A DNA stretch of 6,569 nt, taken from NCBI GenBank assembly GCA_964574815.1, contig CAZNPL010000080.1, positions 1 through 6,569 of the forward strand, in the 5' to 3' direction. The notes under the pieces are model-generated. The model was not told where the DNA came from and did no database searches. It saw nothing but the letters and a program-made list of their open reading frames with translations. Positions 1-6,107 of this stretch are shown piece by piece. Within the stretch, counting starts at the first letter, position 1, and each line of letters opens with the position of its first letter. The stretch comes from CAZNPL01 sp964574815 (GTDB lineage: Bacteria; Planctomycetota; Phycisphaerae; UBA1845). The position numbers were made by a program, and so were the translations under genes.

Positions 1-2
1 TG

Positions 3-245
3 AAGGCCTTTTCCAACGCGCCGAGCCAATCATCCTCGCTTAATTTGGGGCTAGGCGCATTGGAAAACGCTGCAATTTCCGGCTTCTCGAAGGCGGAAGT
101 TCGGAACGTGCCCGAAAGCGTCGTTCAAATCGACCTGAATGGGGACGGCGATCTGCAGGACACTGTTTCCATGCCGGTCATCATATTGAAACGCAATCTG
201 GTCTCCAGCTGCGAACTTGTTGATGTCCCGTCGGACTATCCTTGA
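3..245 (+). CDS. C-terminal end of an upstream gene, unknown function (partial)
   Basis: The frame is open from the left edge to a TGA at 243-245, giving the last 80 residues of a protein whose start lies outside the window. An in-frame TTG at 45 could act as a start, but nothing resembling a ribosome binding site precedes it and the frame is open before it, so a partial gene is the better reading. At bases 132-161 it encodes DLNGDGDLQD, which has the D-x-N-x-D-G spacing of dockerin/EF-hand-type calcium loops found in exported bacterial proteins. The final 20 or so residues include a single Cys and no sorting motif I recognise. The next gene starts 16 bases downstream, which suggests an operon. 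Function is not recognisable from this fragment; an extracellular protein is likely from the calcium loop only. Confidence 0.6.
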   Translation, partial: KAFSNAPSQSSSLNLGLGALENAAISGFSKAEVRNVPESVVQIDLNGDGDLQDTVSMPVIILKRNLVSSCELVDVPSDYP

Positions 246-250
246 ATGTC

Positions 251-254
251 GGAG
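251..254 (+). promoter_or_regulatory. Shine-Dalgarno for first paralog
   Basis: GGAG lies 7 bases before the ATG at 262, inside the 16-base gap after the upstream stop. This decides the start at 262 over an earlier in-frame TTG at 217 that would overlap the upstream gene. It is the only good Shine-Dalgarno among the three tandem paralogs. Confidence 0.6.
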
Positions 255-261
255 CAGTCAC

Positions 262-1230
262 ATGAATTCATCACAATCGCATTGCCTGCCGGTCCTCGCG
301 GCTCTCACGATCGTCCAACCGAGTGTTGGCGACGCGCCCGCAACCAGGGTTGCGCCTGAATTGCAGCGGATCATTGTCTTGGAGCGGCATGCCTATTGCT
401 TTCGCGAAGAGCCCAGAGCGCTCACTACGCCTGCACCGCTTGTCGAGTATGACTGGCACTCAAACGACTCACCTAGAGCCGTACGCGAGTACTATCTGGA
501 GGATGTCTGGACTCAGGTACGAATGCCAATGGCATGGACAATAAGTGGCGGCGCGGTGCATACGATCCTAGACTACGGAGTACTCACCGGGATGCGACAC
601 TGGCCGATCGCTGCCCTGGTTCCGGGAAAGAACAGGAGGCACCCCTTGGGACTTGAGAAGGTACCATTTGGCCCAGCTCGCCCAACAGTACATACCGTGC
701 GTCCGATTTTGTCCCTGGCAAGTGGGCGTTACGCCTTGACGGAGACCGGCCTTGATACGCATTCAACGGACGCAAGTGCAGCGGGCTCATACCGAGATGT
801 CTTCGTTGATCTTCGACCGCTGGAAGAGGGGGCGTTCGAGTTGTTCGTCGCCGTCGAGGGGCGGTTGTCGGTGTGGAGTGGCAACAACGAGGACTGGCAA
901 TTCATGAGAATCGTCCCTACCCCCGTAAAGAAACCGTTTCTGGTTTTTGATGACGGCAGACGGCTTGTAACGGAACGCAACGGCGATTGGTGTATCATCG
1001 GCCCGTTGGAGGCTGCCGAGCCGGAGGCACGCCCTATCATCGCCAAGGATGCCAACAAACCGCTGATTCTAGTTGAGGACGTCGTGGCCAAGAGGAACTA
1101 CTTCCGAATGGGCGACAACCTCATGGACGATCGTGGGATGGTTTTGGAGCGCCTCGACACATCAGAACCTCTGGAGGATCAAATGCGCGAGGTCGTCTAC
1201 AAGGTCGTTCTGCGACGTGGCGATAGATGA
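262..1230 (+). CDS. Exported paralog 1 of a three-gene tandem family, unknown function
   Basis: A 322-residue protein that I do not recognise as a described family. The ATG at 262 is chosen because of the GGAG at 251-254 and because all three paralogs then begin Met-Asn-Ser. Residues 9-18 (LPVLAALTIV) form a short hydrophobic core and APA at 25-27 is a plausible signal peptidase I site. The n-region lacks Lys or Arg, so the export signal is weaker than in the other two copies. The middle looks beta-rich and contains a weakly conserved RHWPIAALVPG segment (compare RWPIKALRPG in copy 3). The last 85 residues, from ERNGDWCIIGPL, are the conserved family module: by hand count about 62 of 85 match copy 2, with no gap to the stop. 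Between the SVW motif and this module the protein is about 29 residues shorter than its paralogs. It is the most divergent copy, and its TGA stop overlaps a possible ATG for the next gene. Confidence 0.85.
   Translation: MNSSQSHCLPVLAALTIVQPSVGDAPATRVAPELQRIIVLERHAYCFREEPRALTTPAPLVEYDWHSNDSPRAVREYYLEDVWTQVRMPMAWTISGGAVHTILDYGVLTGMRHWPIAALVPGKNRRHPLGLEKVPFGPARPTVHTVRPILSLASGRYALTETGLDTHSTDASAAGSYRDVFVDLRPLEEGAFELFVAVEGRLSVWSGNNEDWQFMRIVPTPVKKPFLVFDDGRRLVTERNGDWCIIGPLEAAEPEARPIIAKDANKPLILVEDVVAKRNYFRMGDNLMDDRGMVLERLDTSEPLEDQMREVVYKVVLRRGDR
973..1230 (+). repeat. Conserved 3' module, copy 1 of 3
   Basis: This segment encodes the final 85 residues plus stop of paralog 1. It aligns without gaps to 2067-2324 (constant offset 1094) and to 3155-3412. 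It is the only part shared strongly by all three tandem genes, with WC[VI]IGPL, RPII.KDA, LVEDV and QMRE as the clearest blocks. Confidence 0.8.
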
Positions 1231-1247
1231 TCGTATCGGTGAACTCC
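1231..1247 (+). repeat. Junction repeat between paralogs, copy 1
   Basis: TCGTATCGGTGAACTCC directly follows the stop of paralog 1 and matches 16 of 17 bases at 2325-2341 after paralog 2. The repeat spans the 8-base spacer and the first three codons (GTG AAC TCC) of the next gene, showing that the duplicated unit included the intergenic junction. Confidence 0.75.
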
Positions 1248-2324
1248 GTGCCCTGGATGACCCTAGCTAAACATGCACTCTTGTTGGTCTGCCTAGCGTG
1301 CCCGACCCGCGTATCCGCGCAGGTACACACCCCGCGTGAGTTGTGGACGCTCCAGCGCATGACCGTTGCCGAGGACAATGTTTACGGGTTTGCCAGGTCG
1401 GAAGAAGACACACGTGCCGGCCCGCGGTTTGTCAAGATGTCTGTGTCGCTCCGCGGAGAAGGCGCCGAGGAGGGCCAGCGTGACCTGTGGGGCGGGTGGG
1501 GTTCAGATCGGCAACGTATCTCGATGCGATGGCGCGTGGTTGGGAATACGCTGTATATGGCATCGTACTCTGACTATGGTACAGGAGGGTATTGGGCCGG
1601 ACTCGCGCGTTTCCCGCTTCGTTTCCTTATTCCTTATCCGAAGCCTACGGAGGCCTTTGTCCACAGCACCCCTGGATACCCCGAACTGCGAGGGCAGACG
1701 ACGCAGATTCGCGTCAGCCCAGTCTCGTGGGCGGCCGGGAAAGCTCTGACGCTTACTGAGAGCGGGTATCGTACGAAAGCTCCAGACTGGTTTGAGACTA
1801 AGGAGGTCTATTTCGACTTTCGAGTGTTGGACGAGAAGAGGGTCGAGCTGTTGATGACCATGGACGGGAAACCGTCGCTGTGGGAGTACGACGGGACTCA
1901 GGATAGGGAAGAGTGGAAGAATCGACCTTCAAGGGCTGGCGAAACCATTATTCGCGACGCCGACGAGCCCGTCCTTCTGGAATCAGGCTGGCACCACAAG
2001 AGGAACCTGTCGGTCACGATTGACGGGCCGTTCCTGTGGATGCAGGACCCGAAGTACGCGGTGGCTGAACGAGAGGGCAACTGGTGCGTGATCGGACCGT
2101 TAAACGCTGCCGAGGCGGAGGTGCGCCCGATCATCGCCAAGGATGCCGAGCACCCACTGGTTCTAGTTGAGGACGTGGCTGCGAAGGCGAACTACTTCCG
2201 TCTGGGCGACAAGCTGATGGACGATAGCGGGGCCGTCATCGAACGCGTCGATGCATCAAAACCGCTGGAGGATCAAATGCGCGAGGTTGTCTCGAACGTC
2301 GTTCTGCTCCGTCGCGACAGATAG
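1239..2324 (+). CDS. Exported paralog 2 of the tandem family, unknown function
   Basis: A 361-residue protein of no family I recognise. The GTG at 1239 is preferred because it sits at the same 8-base distance from the preceding stop as in copy 3 and gives the shared Met-Asn-Ser start. The alternative is the ATG at 1227, which overlaps the previous stop as ATGA and adds four residues; it cannot be excluded. No Shine-Dalgarno is visible, so translation probably depends on re-initiation from copy 1. Residues 9-21 hold a Lys/His followed by a hydrophobic core (ALLLVCLAC), and VSA at 25-27 before Gln is a good signal peptidase I site. The mature protein has an N-terminal half rich in aromatic residues and probable beta strands (LWGGWG, MRWRV, TLYMASY), a middle block with KEVYFDFRVLDEK and KPSLWEYDG, and the conserved C-terminal module around GNWCVIGPL (residues 280-288). 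The single Cys of that motif is the only Cys after the predicted cleavage site. It ends in TAG. Confidence 0.88.
   Translation: MNSVPWMTLAKHALLLVCLACPTRVSAQVHTPRELWTLQRMTVAEDNVYGFARSEEDTRAGPRFVKMSVSLRGEGAEEGQRDLWGGWGSDRQRISMRWRVVGNTLYMASYSDYGTGGYWAGLARFPLRFLIPYPKPTEAFVHSTPGYPELRGQTTQIRVSPVSWAAGKALTLTESGYRTKAPDWFETKEVYFDFRVLDEKRVELLMTMDGKPSLWEYDGTQDREEWKNRPSRAGETIIRDADEPVLLESGWHHKRNLSVTIDGPFLWMQDPKYAVAEREGNWCVIGPLNAAEAEVRPIIAKDAEHPLVLVEDVAAKANYFRLGDKLMDDSGAVIERVDASKPLEDQMREVVSNVVLLRRDR
1761..2324 (+). repeat. Large tandem repeat, copy in paralog 2
   Basis: This 564-base stretch aligns with 2849-3412 at a constant offset of 1088 and no gaps as far as the stop codons. By hand count the encoded 187 residues differ at about 26 positions. 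Runs such as DGKPSLWEYDGTQD and ETIIRDADEPVLLESGWHHK are identical. It extends less perfectly upstream to about 1700. Confidence 0.85.
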
Positions 2325-2341
2325 TCCTATCGGTGAACTCC
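2325..2341 (+). repeat. Junction repeat between paralogs, copy 2
   Basis: TCCTATCGGTGAACTCC follows the stop of paralog 2 and is the partner of the 17-base junction at 1231-1247. After paralog 3 only the first few bases (CCGTA at 3413-3417) still resemble it, which marks where the repeat homology breaks. Confidence 0.7.
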
Positions 2342-3412
2342 ATGCCTTCGATAACACTAGCGAAAAGTGTGTCTTTTTTGATTTGCCTCGCATGTCCGAG
2401 GGGTCTATCCGCCCAGATGCCGAGGCAGGATGACCCATGGACCGTCCAACGCTTGACCATCGCGGAGAAGAATGTCTACGCGATCGTTAAGTCGGAGGTG
2501 GGTACGTCCGTTGCTCCGCAACTTGTCAAGCTGTCTGCGTCAGCCGATGGAGAGGCCGGCGAAGACGCCCGTTACGATCTGTGGGGCTGGTGGGGCGAGA
2601 GTTGTGAACGCATCCCCGTGCGGTGGCGTGTTGAGCCCGGAACGCTGTACACGGCGTCTTACGTCGATCATGGAGGGCCTGCGCAGGGAAACTCGGCGAC
2701 TCTAGTTCGTTGGCCTATCAAGGCTCTTCGTCCCGGGCCAAAGGCAATGTTTGTAGCAGGAACTTCCCAAGAGGTGTGGGATCAGACGACGCGCGTTCGT
2801 CTCAGCCCAGTTTCCTGGGCCGCTGGAAGAGCTATGACACTTACCGAGAGCGGGTATCGTACGAAAGCTCCAGGCTGGTTTGAGATTAAGGAAGTCTATT
2901 TCGATTTTCGAGTGCTGGACGAGAAGAGAATCGAGTTGCTCATGACCATGGACGGGAAGCCGTCGCTGTGGGAGTACGACGGAACTCAGGACACGGAAGA
3001 GTGGAAGAACCGACCTTCAAGGGCCGGCGAGACGATTATTCGCGACGCCGACGAGCCTGTTCTTTTGGAATCAGGCTGGCACCACAAAAAGAACCTGTCG
3101 GTCACGATTGACGGCCCGTTCCTGTGGATACAAGACCCGCAGTACGTAGTCGCCGAACGGGAAGGCAACTGGTGCGTGATCGGCCCGTTGGACGCGGCGG
3201 AGCCGGAGGTGCGTCCGATCATCACGAAGGATGCCGATCATCCACTCGTCCTGGTTGAGGACGTGGCGGCGAAGGCGAACTACTTCCGGATGGGCGACAA
3301 GCTCATGGACGATCGCGGGGTCGTCATCGAACGCATCGACACATCAAGGCCTCTGGACAATCAAATGCGAGAGATCGCCTCAGAGATCGTCTTGCGCCGC
3401 CGCGATAAATGA
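2333..3412 (+). CDS. Exported paralog 3 of the tandem family, unknown function
   Basis: A 359-residue protein closely related to copy 2. The GTG at 2333 is used because it gives the shared Met-Asn-Ser start and lies 8 bases after the previous stop; there is no Shine-Dalgarno, so coupling to copy 2 is likely. The export signal has Lys at 11, a hydrophobic core at 13-21 (VSFLICLAC) and LSA at 25-27 before Gln, in exactly the same register as copy 2. The N-terminal half, to about residue 150, is only moderately similar to copy 2 (WTVQRLTIAEKNVY against WTLQRMTVAEDNVY, with several indels). From about residue 155 (LSPVSWAAG) the two become nearly identical. The C-terminal module runs from about 274 to 359 with GNWCVIGPL at 278-286. 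It ends in TGA, followed in the same frame by a Cys-rich remnant. The role is unknown; conserved Trp and acidic residues without a recognisable catalytic motif suggest a structural or binding protein, which is inference. Confidence 0.88.
   Translation: MNSMPSITLAKSVSFLICLACPRGLSAQMPRQDDPWTVQRLTIAEKNVYAIVKSEVGTSVAPQLVKLSASADGEAGEDARYDLWGWWGESCERIPVRWRVEPGTLYTASYVDHGGPAQGNSATLVRWPIKALRPGPKAMFVAGTSQEVWDQTTRVRLSPVSWAAGRAMTLTESGYRTKAPGWFEIKEVYFDFRVLDEKRIELLMTMDGKPSLWEYDGTQDTEEWKNRPSRAGETIIRDADEPVLLESGWHHKKNLSVTIDGPFLWIQDPQYVVAEREGNWCVIGPLDAAEPEVRPIITKDADHPLVLVEDVAAKANYFRMGDKLMDDRGVVIERIDTSRPLDNQMREIASEIVLRRRDK
2849..3412 (+). repeat. Large tandem repeat, copy in paralog 3
   Basis: Partner of 1761-2324, offset 1088, ungapped. 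The similarity ends within a few bases of the stop codon, in contrast with copies 1 and 2, where it continues through the spacer into the next gene. Confidence 0.85.
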
Positions 3413-3487
3413 CCGTACGTTCTGTTCGATAATGGCGATCCGTGCACAAGTGACGCGTGCGAAGGGTGAATGCGTGCACGCACCTTT
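3413..3487 (+). pseudogene. Frameshifted remnant of a Cys-rich unit, 5' end of the protease gene
   Basis: Bases 3425-3466 read FDNGDPCTSDACEG in the frame of both the preceding and following genes, then hit TGA at 3467. Moving one base forward, 3468-3485 read ECVHAP. Joined, these give DNGDPCTSDACEGECVHAP, a typical unit of the Cys-rich repeats seen in exported proteins of Planctomycetota and myxobacteria. The downstream gene begins with a second such unit, GDGYACTDDSCDPDLC. So one base appears to have been gained near 3464-3467 and the frame restored between about 3486 and 3496. No signal peptide is found upstream, because paralog 3 ends at 3412. The alternative explanations are a sequencing or assembly error and true decay; the sequence alone cannot separate them. 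Confidence 0.5.
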
Positions 3488-6064
3488 GAGGGGATCGATC
3501 GCGGCGACGGCTATGCATGTACTGACGATTCTTGCGACCCGGACTTGTGCGGCTCGGACTGCCATTGCGTCCACGAGTGCATTCCTCATCAGCCCTGCTC
3601 GCTGGAGATCCTGACGCCGGATGTTTACGTGTGTCCCGGCGGGACGGGGGTCATCGAGTTCCGCGTGACCAACTCTGCCCCTTGCGGTCTGATCATGACG
3701 ACGACGCTGTCGCCCGATGCGGGCAACCTGATCGACATCCTGGCGGTCAACCCGTCGTCCCTGAGCCACTGGTACGGGCCGCATCAAACGCTTCCGGATG
3801 AAACGCTTCCGCCGTTCACCGCGGAGGTGACGATCGACGAGGCCTCGCCGTTCGGCACCGGGACGGTGAAAGTCTCGGTGGAAAACAACCTGGGACTATG
3901 CTCCGAAGTGTGCGACAGCGGGACGGTGACGGTGCACGTCGAGCGGGTCGTTGATCTGGACGTGGACTCGAACAACGACGGCAGCATCGACGCCGACAAC
4001 GGCCCCACGGGAAAGGACGACCCGATCGAAACGGAGTTCCCCGGCGACTGGATCTGGATCAACAACGACGACACCGACCCGAACGACGGCAACCCCGGGC
4101 CGGACAACGAGGACGAGATCATCAACGGCGTCGAAGATCTCGACGACATGATCCGCATGCGGATCGCCGGGATCGACACGGCCCTGATTCCCGACGGATC
4201 CACGCTGACGCTGACTTCGTCCGACCCGTCGGTCGTGCGGGTCTTTGACGGGGACGTGTCGGCGTCGCAGCCCATCATCGACGAGACGCAGGGGCCGACG
4301 CACACCTGGGCGTACGCCGACATTCCCCCGCCGCCGTCGCTGTTTCTGCCCGTTGAAGGGCTGGCCCCCGGCTCGGTGACGCTCACATTGGCGCTGAGCG
4401 ACCCGGATGGGAACCTCATTTGTCAGGACGAGGTGGTGGTGACCGTGATCGGGCTGGAAGTGCAGTGGTATACTTCGGTAGCGGGGCAGCCGGGCGTGCT
4501 GATCAACGACGCGAACGAGCCGGATCTCGATGCTCAGGGCAATCCGGTGCCGGGCTCGGCCGCGAACGTGGGCTACCGGTACTTCCCCGGGGCCACGACG
4601 CAGGCGGGCGACTGGAACAAGGAGGTCGTCGTGGTGGTCGAAACGGATCCGCCGGTGGGCGGCGTGGATTTGTGGCTCAAGGCCTTCGACCCCGACGATC
4701 CGTCGTACGACGGGCAGCCCGTGGACGACAACGGCCCCGACGGCGACGACAACCGAGACCAGGAAGGCGGGATGTTCGGCACGTTGTTTGAGTTCAGCGG
4801 TACGACGGCGGCCGACGGCGACCAAATGGGATCGCTGGTGGTTGCCTTCACCACCGCCGTTCAGCCCGGCGACAACCACCGCGTGGCCGCCACGCTCAAG
4901 GAATCGGCCATGGATTTGCTAAGCGAACTGAGACCGCCGCCCCAACTGCCGCAGACGCAGTTCCAGGTTCCCGCCAGCAACGACGAGGTTCAGTTGTTCA
5001 TCGGCGACCTGTCGCCGCTGTTGACGGCCTGGCGCAAGCTGCACGTGGAAACGGATACTATGGTGCGTCCGACGTTCGCGCAGAATACTTGGACGATGGA
5101 TTGGAACGAGCCGCGTGAGGGCGGCGTGACGACACAGGTAGAGTTTGACGTCGACGATCCCTTTTCCGAATCCCCCACGTTCGGCCGCTTCCAGACTCAA
5201 ACCGGACAATTCGAGCAGGGGTTCGTCGAGTTGAGAGACGGGGCGGGGAATTCGCTGGCTGTCGCCCGCGTGCTGCAGTATGCGAGTTCCGAGGCCGGAG
5301 ACGATTCGGTGGTGATCAATCTGCCGGATTGCGGCGGCGGGTTGAGCGGGCTGGCCTGCCTGGGCGGAGCCGAATTTGGAAACGCGACATTCAGCGATGA
5401 TGACTTGGGCGACGCGGCGCTATTCGGCGCCGGTATCTGGGGATGCGATGACTTGTATGCGGCCGGCGGGACAGCGCTGCTGCCGCCCGATCTGTCAGCC
5501 TTAGCCTACCGCTATAGTCCGGCCTACATCGAGCCTCTCCACGAAACAGACGTGAGTGGCGTCGGGGGGCTTGCGAGCTTCCTGCGAAATGTTGATTTCG
5601 GCCTGACCGCGAATTACGGCAAGGTTCTGTGGAATCAAGCGCTCCCACCTTTGCGCAACCTGCCCATTTCGACACCTCAGTATTGGACGGTCATGGTTGT
5701 GTCAGCTTGGCAGGCGGAGCAGGGGGAAGATAAAGATCCAAACAACGAGCCACCGACCGGCGGAATCTGCACGCATCCAAACGGCTCCACCTCGGCCCAC
5801 GTGGCACTTGGCTCTTCGTACACAGGGATGTGTGCTGTGTTCAAGGCCGTGAAGCAACTCGGAGCGGCGGAGTCTGACATTCCTGAGGGCTTCACGGTGG
5901 CCCACGAGATCGGTCACTCCCTGGGATTACCGCATAATTGGGAAATACCACTGTCTGGTCCTCTTCCTGATCCGGAGGGGCTGATGGACGCGACAGGCCC
6001 GGGACAGAACCTGCCTATCGTTCCTGAAAACCTCAAGAGACTGAGAGAATACAATGGACCGTAA
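3470..6064 (+). CDS. Multidomain metzincin-type zinc metalloprotease, apparently lacking its N-terminus
   Basis: An 864-residue protein. The only available frame begins at ATG 3470, directly after an in-frame TGA; AAGGG at 3462-3466 is just 3 bases away, so the start is weak. Residues 12-43 are Cys-rich (YACTDDSC, DLCGSDCHCVHEC). Residues 46-158 look like an Ig-type beta sandwich. Residues 162-177 hold DLDVDSNNDGSID, a calcium-binding type motif, followed by an Asp/Asn-rich stretch to about 215. A second beta-rich part runs to about 325. Residues 330-480 contain FDPDDPSYDGQPVDDNG, DDNRD and QPGDNHRVAAT, a conserved Ig-like pattern of large exported bacterial proteins. The C-terminal part, from about 640, is the protease: HEIGHSLGLPH (zinc ligands H812, H816, H822 and catalytic E813) and a Met-turn GLMD with M839. 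All catalytic residues are intact. There is no signal peptide, although the composition is that of a secreted protein. Substrate is unknown. Confidence 0.85.
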   Translation: MRARTFEGIDRGDGYACTDDSCDPDLCGSDCHCVHECIPHQPCSLEILTPDVYVCPGGTGVIEFRVTNSAPCGLIMTTTLSPDAGNLIDILAVNPSSLSHWYGPHQTLPDETLPPFTAEVTIDEASPFGTGTVKVSVENNLGLCSEVCDSGTVTVHVERVVDLDVDSNNDGSIDADNGPTGKDDPIETEFPGDWIWINNDDTDPNDGNPGPDNEDEIINGVEDLDDMIRMRIAGIDTALIPDGSTLTLTSSDPSVVRVFDGDVSASQPIIDETQGPTHTWAYADIPPPPSLFLPVEGLAPGSVTLTLALSDPDGNLICQDEVVVTVIGLEVQWYTSVAGQPGVLINDANEPDLDAQGNPVPGSAANVGYRYFPGATTQAGDWNKEVVVVVETDPPVGGVDLWLKAFDPDDPSYDGQPVDDNGPDGDDNRDQEGGMFGTLFEFSGTTAADGDQMGSLVVAFTTAVQPGDNHRVAATLKESAMDLLSELRPPPQLPQTQFQVPASNDEVQLFIGDLSPLLTAWRKLHVETDTMVRPTFAQNTWTMDWNEPREGGVTTQVEFDVDDPFSESPTFGRFQTQTGQFEQGFVELRDGAGNSLAVARVLQYASSEAGDDSVVINLPDCGGGLSGLACLGGAEFGNATFSDDDLGDAALFGAGIWGCDDLYAAGGTALLPPDLSALAYRYSPAYIEPLHETDVSGVGGLASFLRNVDFGLTANYGKVLWNQALPPLRNLPISTPQYWTVMVVSAWQAEQGEDKDPNNEPPTGGICTHPNGSTSAHVALGSSYTGMCAVFKAVKQLGAAESDIPEGFTVAHEIGHSLGLPHNWEIPLSGPLPDPEGLMDATGPGQNLPIVPENLKRLREYNGP
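3471..3482. repeat. 12-base perfect palindrome at the protease start
   Basis: TGCGTGCACGCA is its own reverse complement and overlaps the ATG at 3470-3472. It lies between the two apparent frameshift positions. CGTGCAC also occurs at 3441-3447 and could pair with 3474-3480 across a 26-base loop. A regulatory role is not supported. Confidence 0.45.
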
Positions 6065-6096
6065 CGATTATTGCGACATTAGATTTTTGCGCGACC

Positions 6097-6102
6097 GAAG
6101 GA
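6097..6102 (+). promoter_or_regulatory. Shine-Dalgarno for the gene at the right edge
   Basis: GAAGGA lies 5 bases before ATG 6108. It overlaps another in-frame ATG at 6102, so it favours 6108 as the start. Confidence 0.6.
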
Positions 6103-6107
6103 TGAAT

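Noticed and set aside
729..1091. Reverse-strand open frame of 120 codons, and similar ones opposite paralogs 2 and 3
   Set aside because: They mirror the conserved forward reading frame; similarity between the reverse frames (1898-2140, 2986-3225) simply follows from the duplication of the forward genes.
1275..1310. Lipobox in the signal peptides of paralogs 2 and 3 (CLAC)
   Set aside because: The residue at position -3 is Cys rather than Leu, Val or Ile, and a good signal peptidase I site (VSA or LSA before Gln) follows six residues later.
3410..3472. Read-through of two in-frame TGA codons joining paralog 3 to the protease
   Set aside because: Paralog 3 ends at the same position as paralog 2, which stops with TAG, and paralog 1 also ends there. 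Part of the Cys-rich unit (ECVHAP) is in a different frame, so stop recoding alone would not restore it.
3441..3480. Hairpin terminator or operator formed by CGTGCAC and GTGCACG
   Set aside because: The stem is only 7 base pairs with a 26-base loop, no T-run follows, and the bases are explained as Cys-Val-His and Pro-Cys codons of the Cys-rich units.
3896..4879. Long reverse-strand open frame of 327 codons, and another at 3784-4419
   Set aside because: Both lie opposite the GC3-rich part of the protease gene, where stops are rare on the complementary strand. Their products are low-complexity Arg/Val/His- or Ser-rich, without domain motifs or ribosome binding sites.
6065..6107. Terminator after the protease gene
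   Set aside because: The T-run at 6084-6088 has no GC-rich stem before it.
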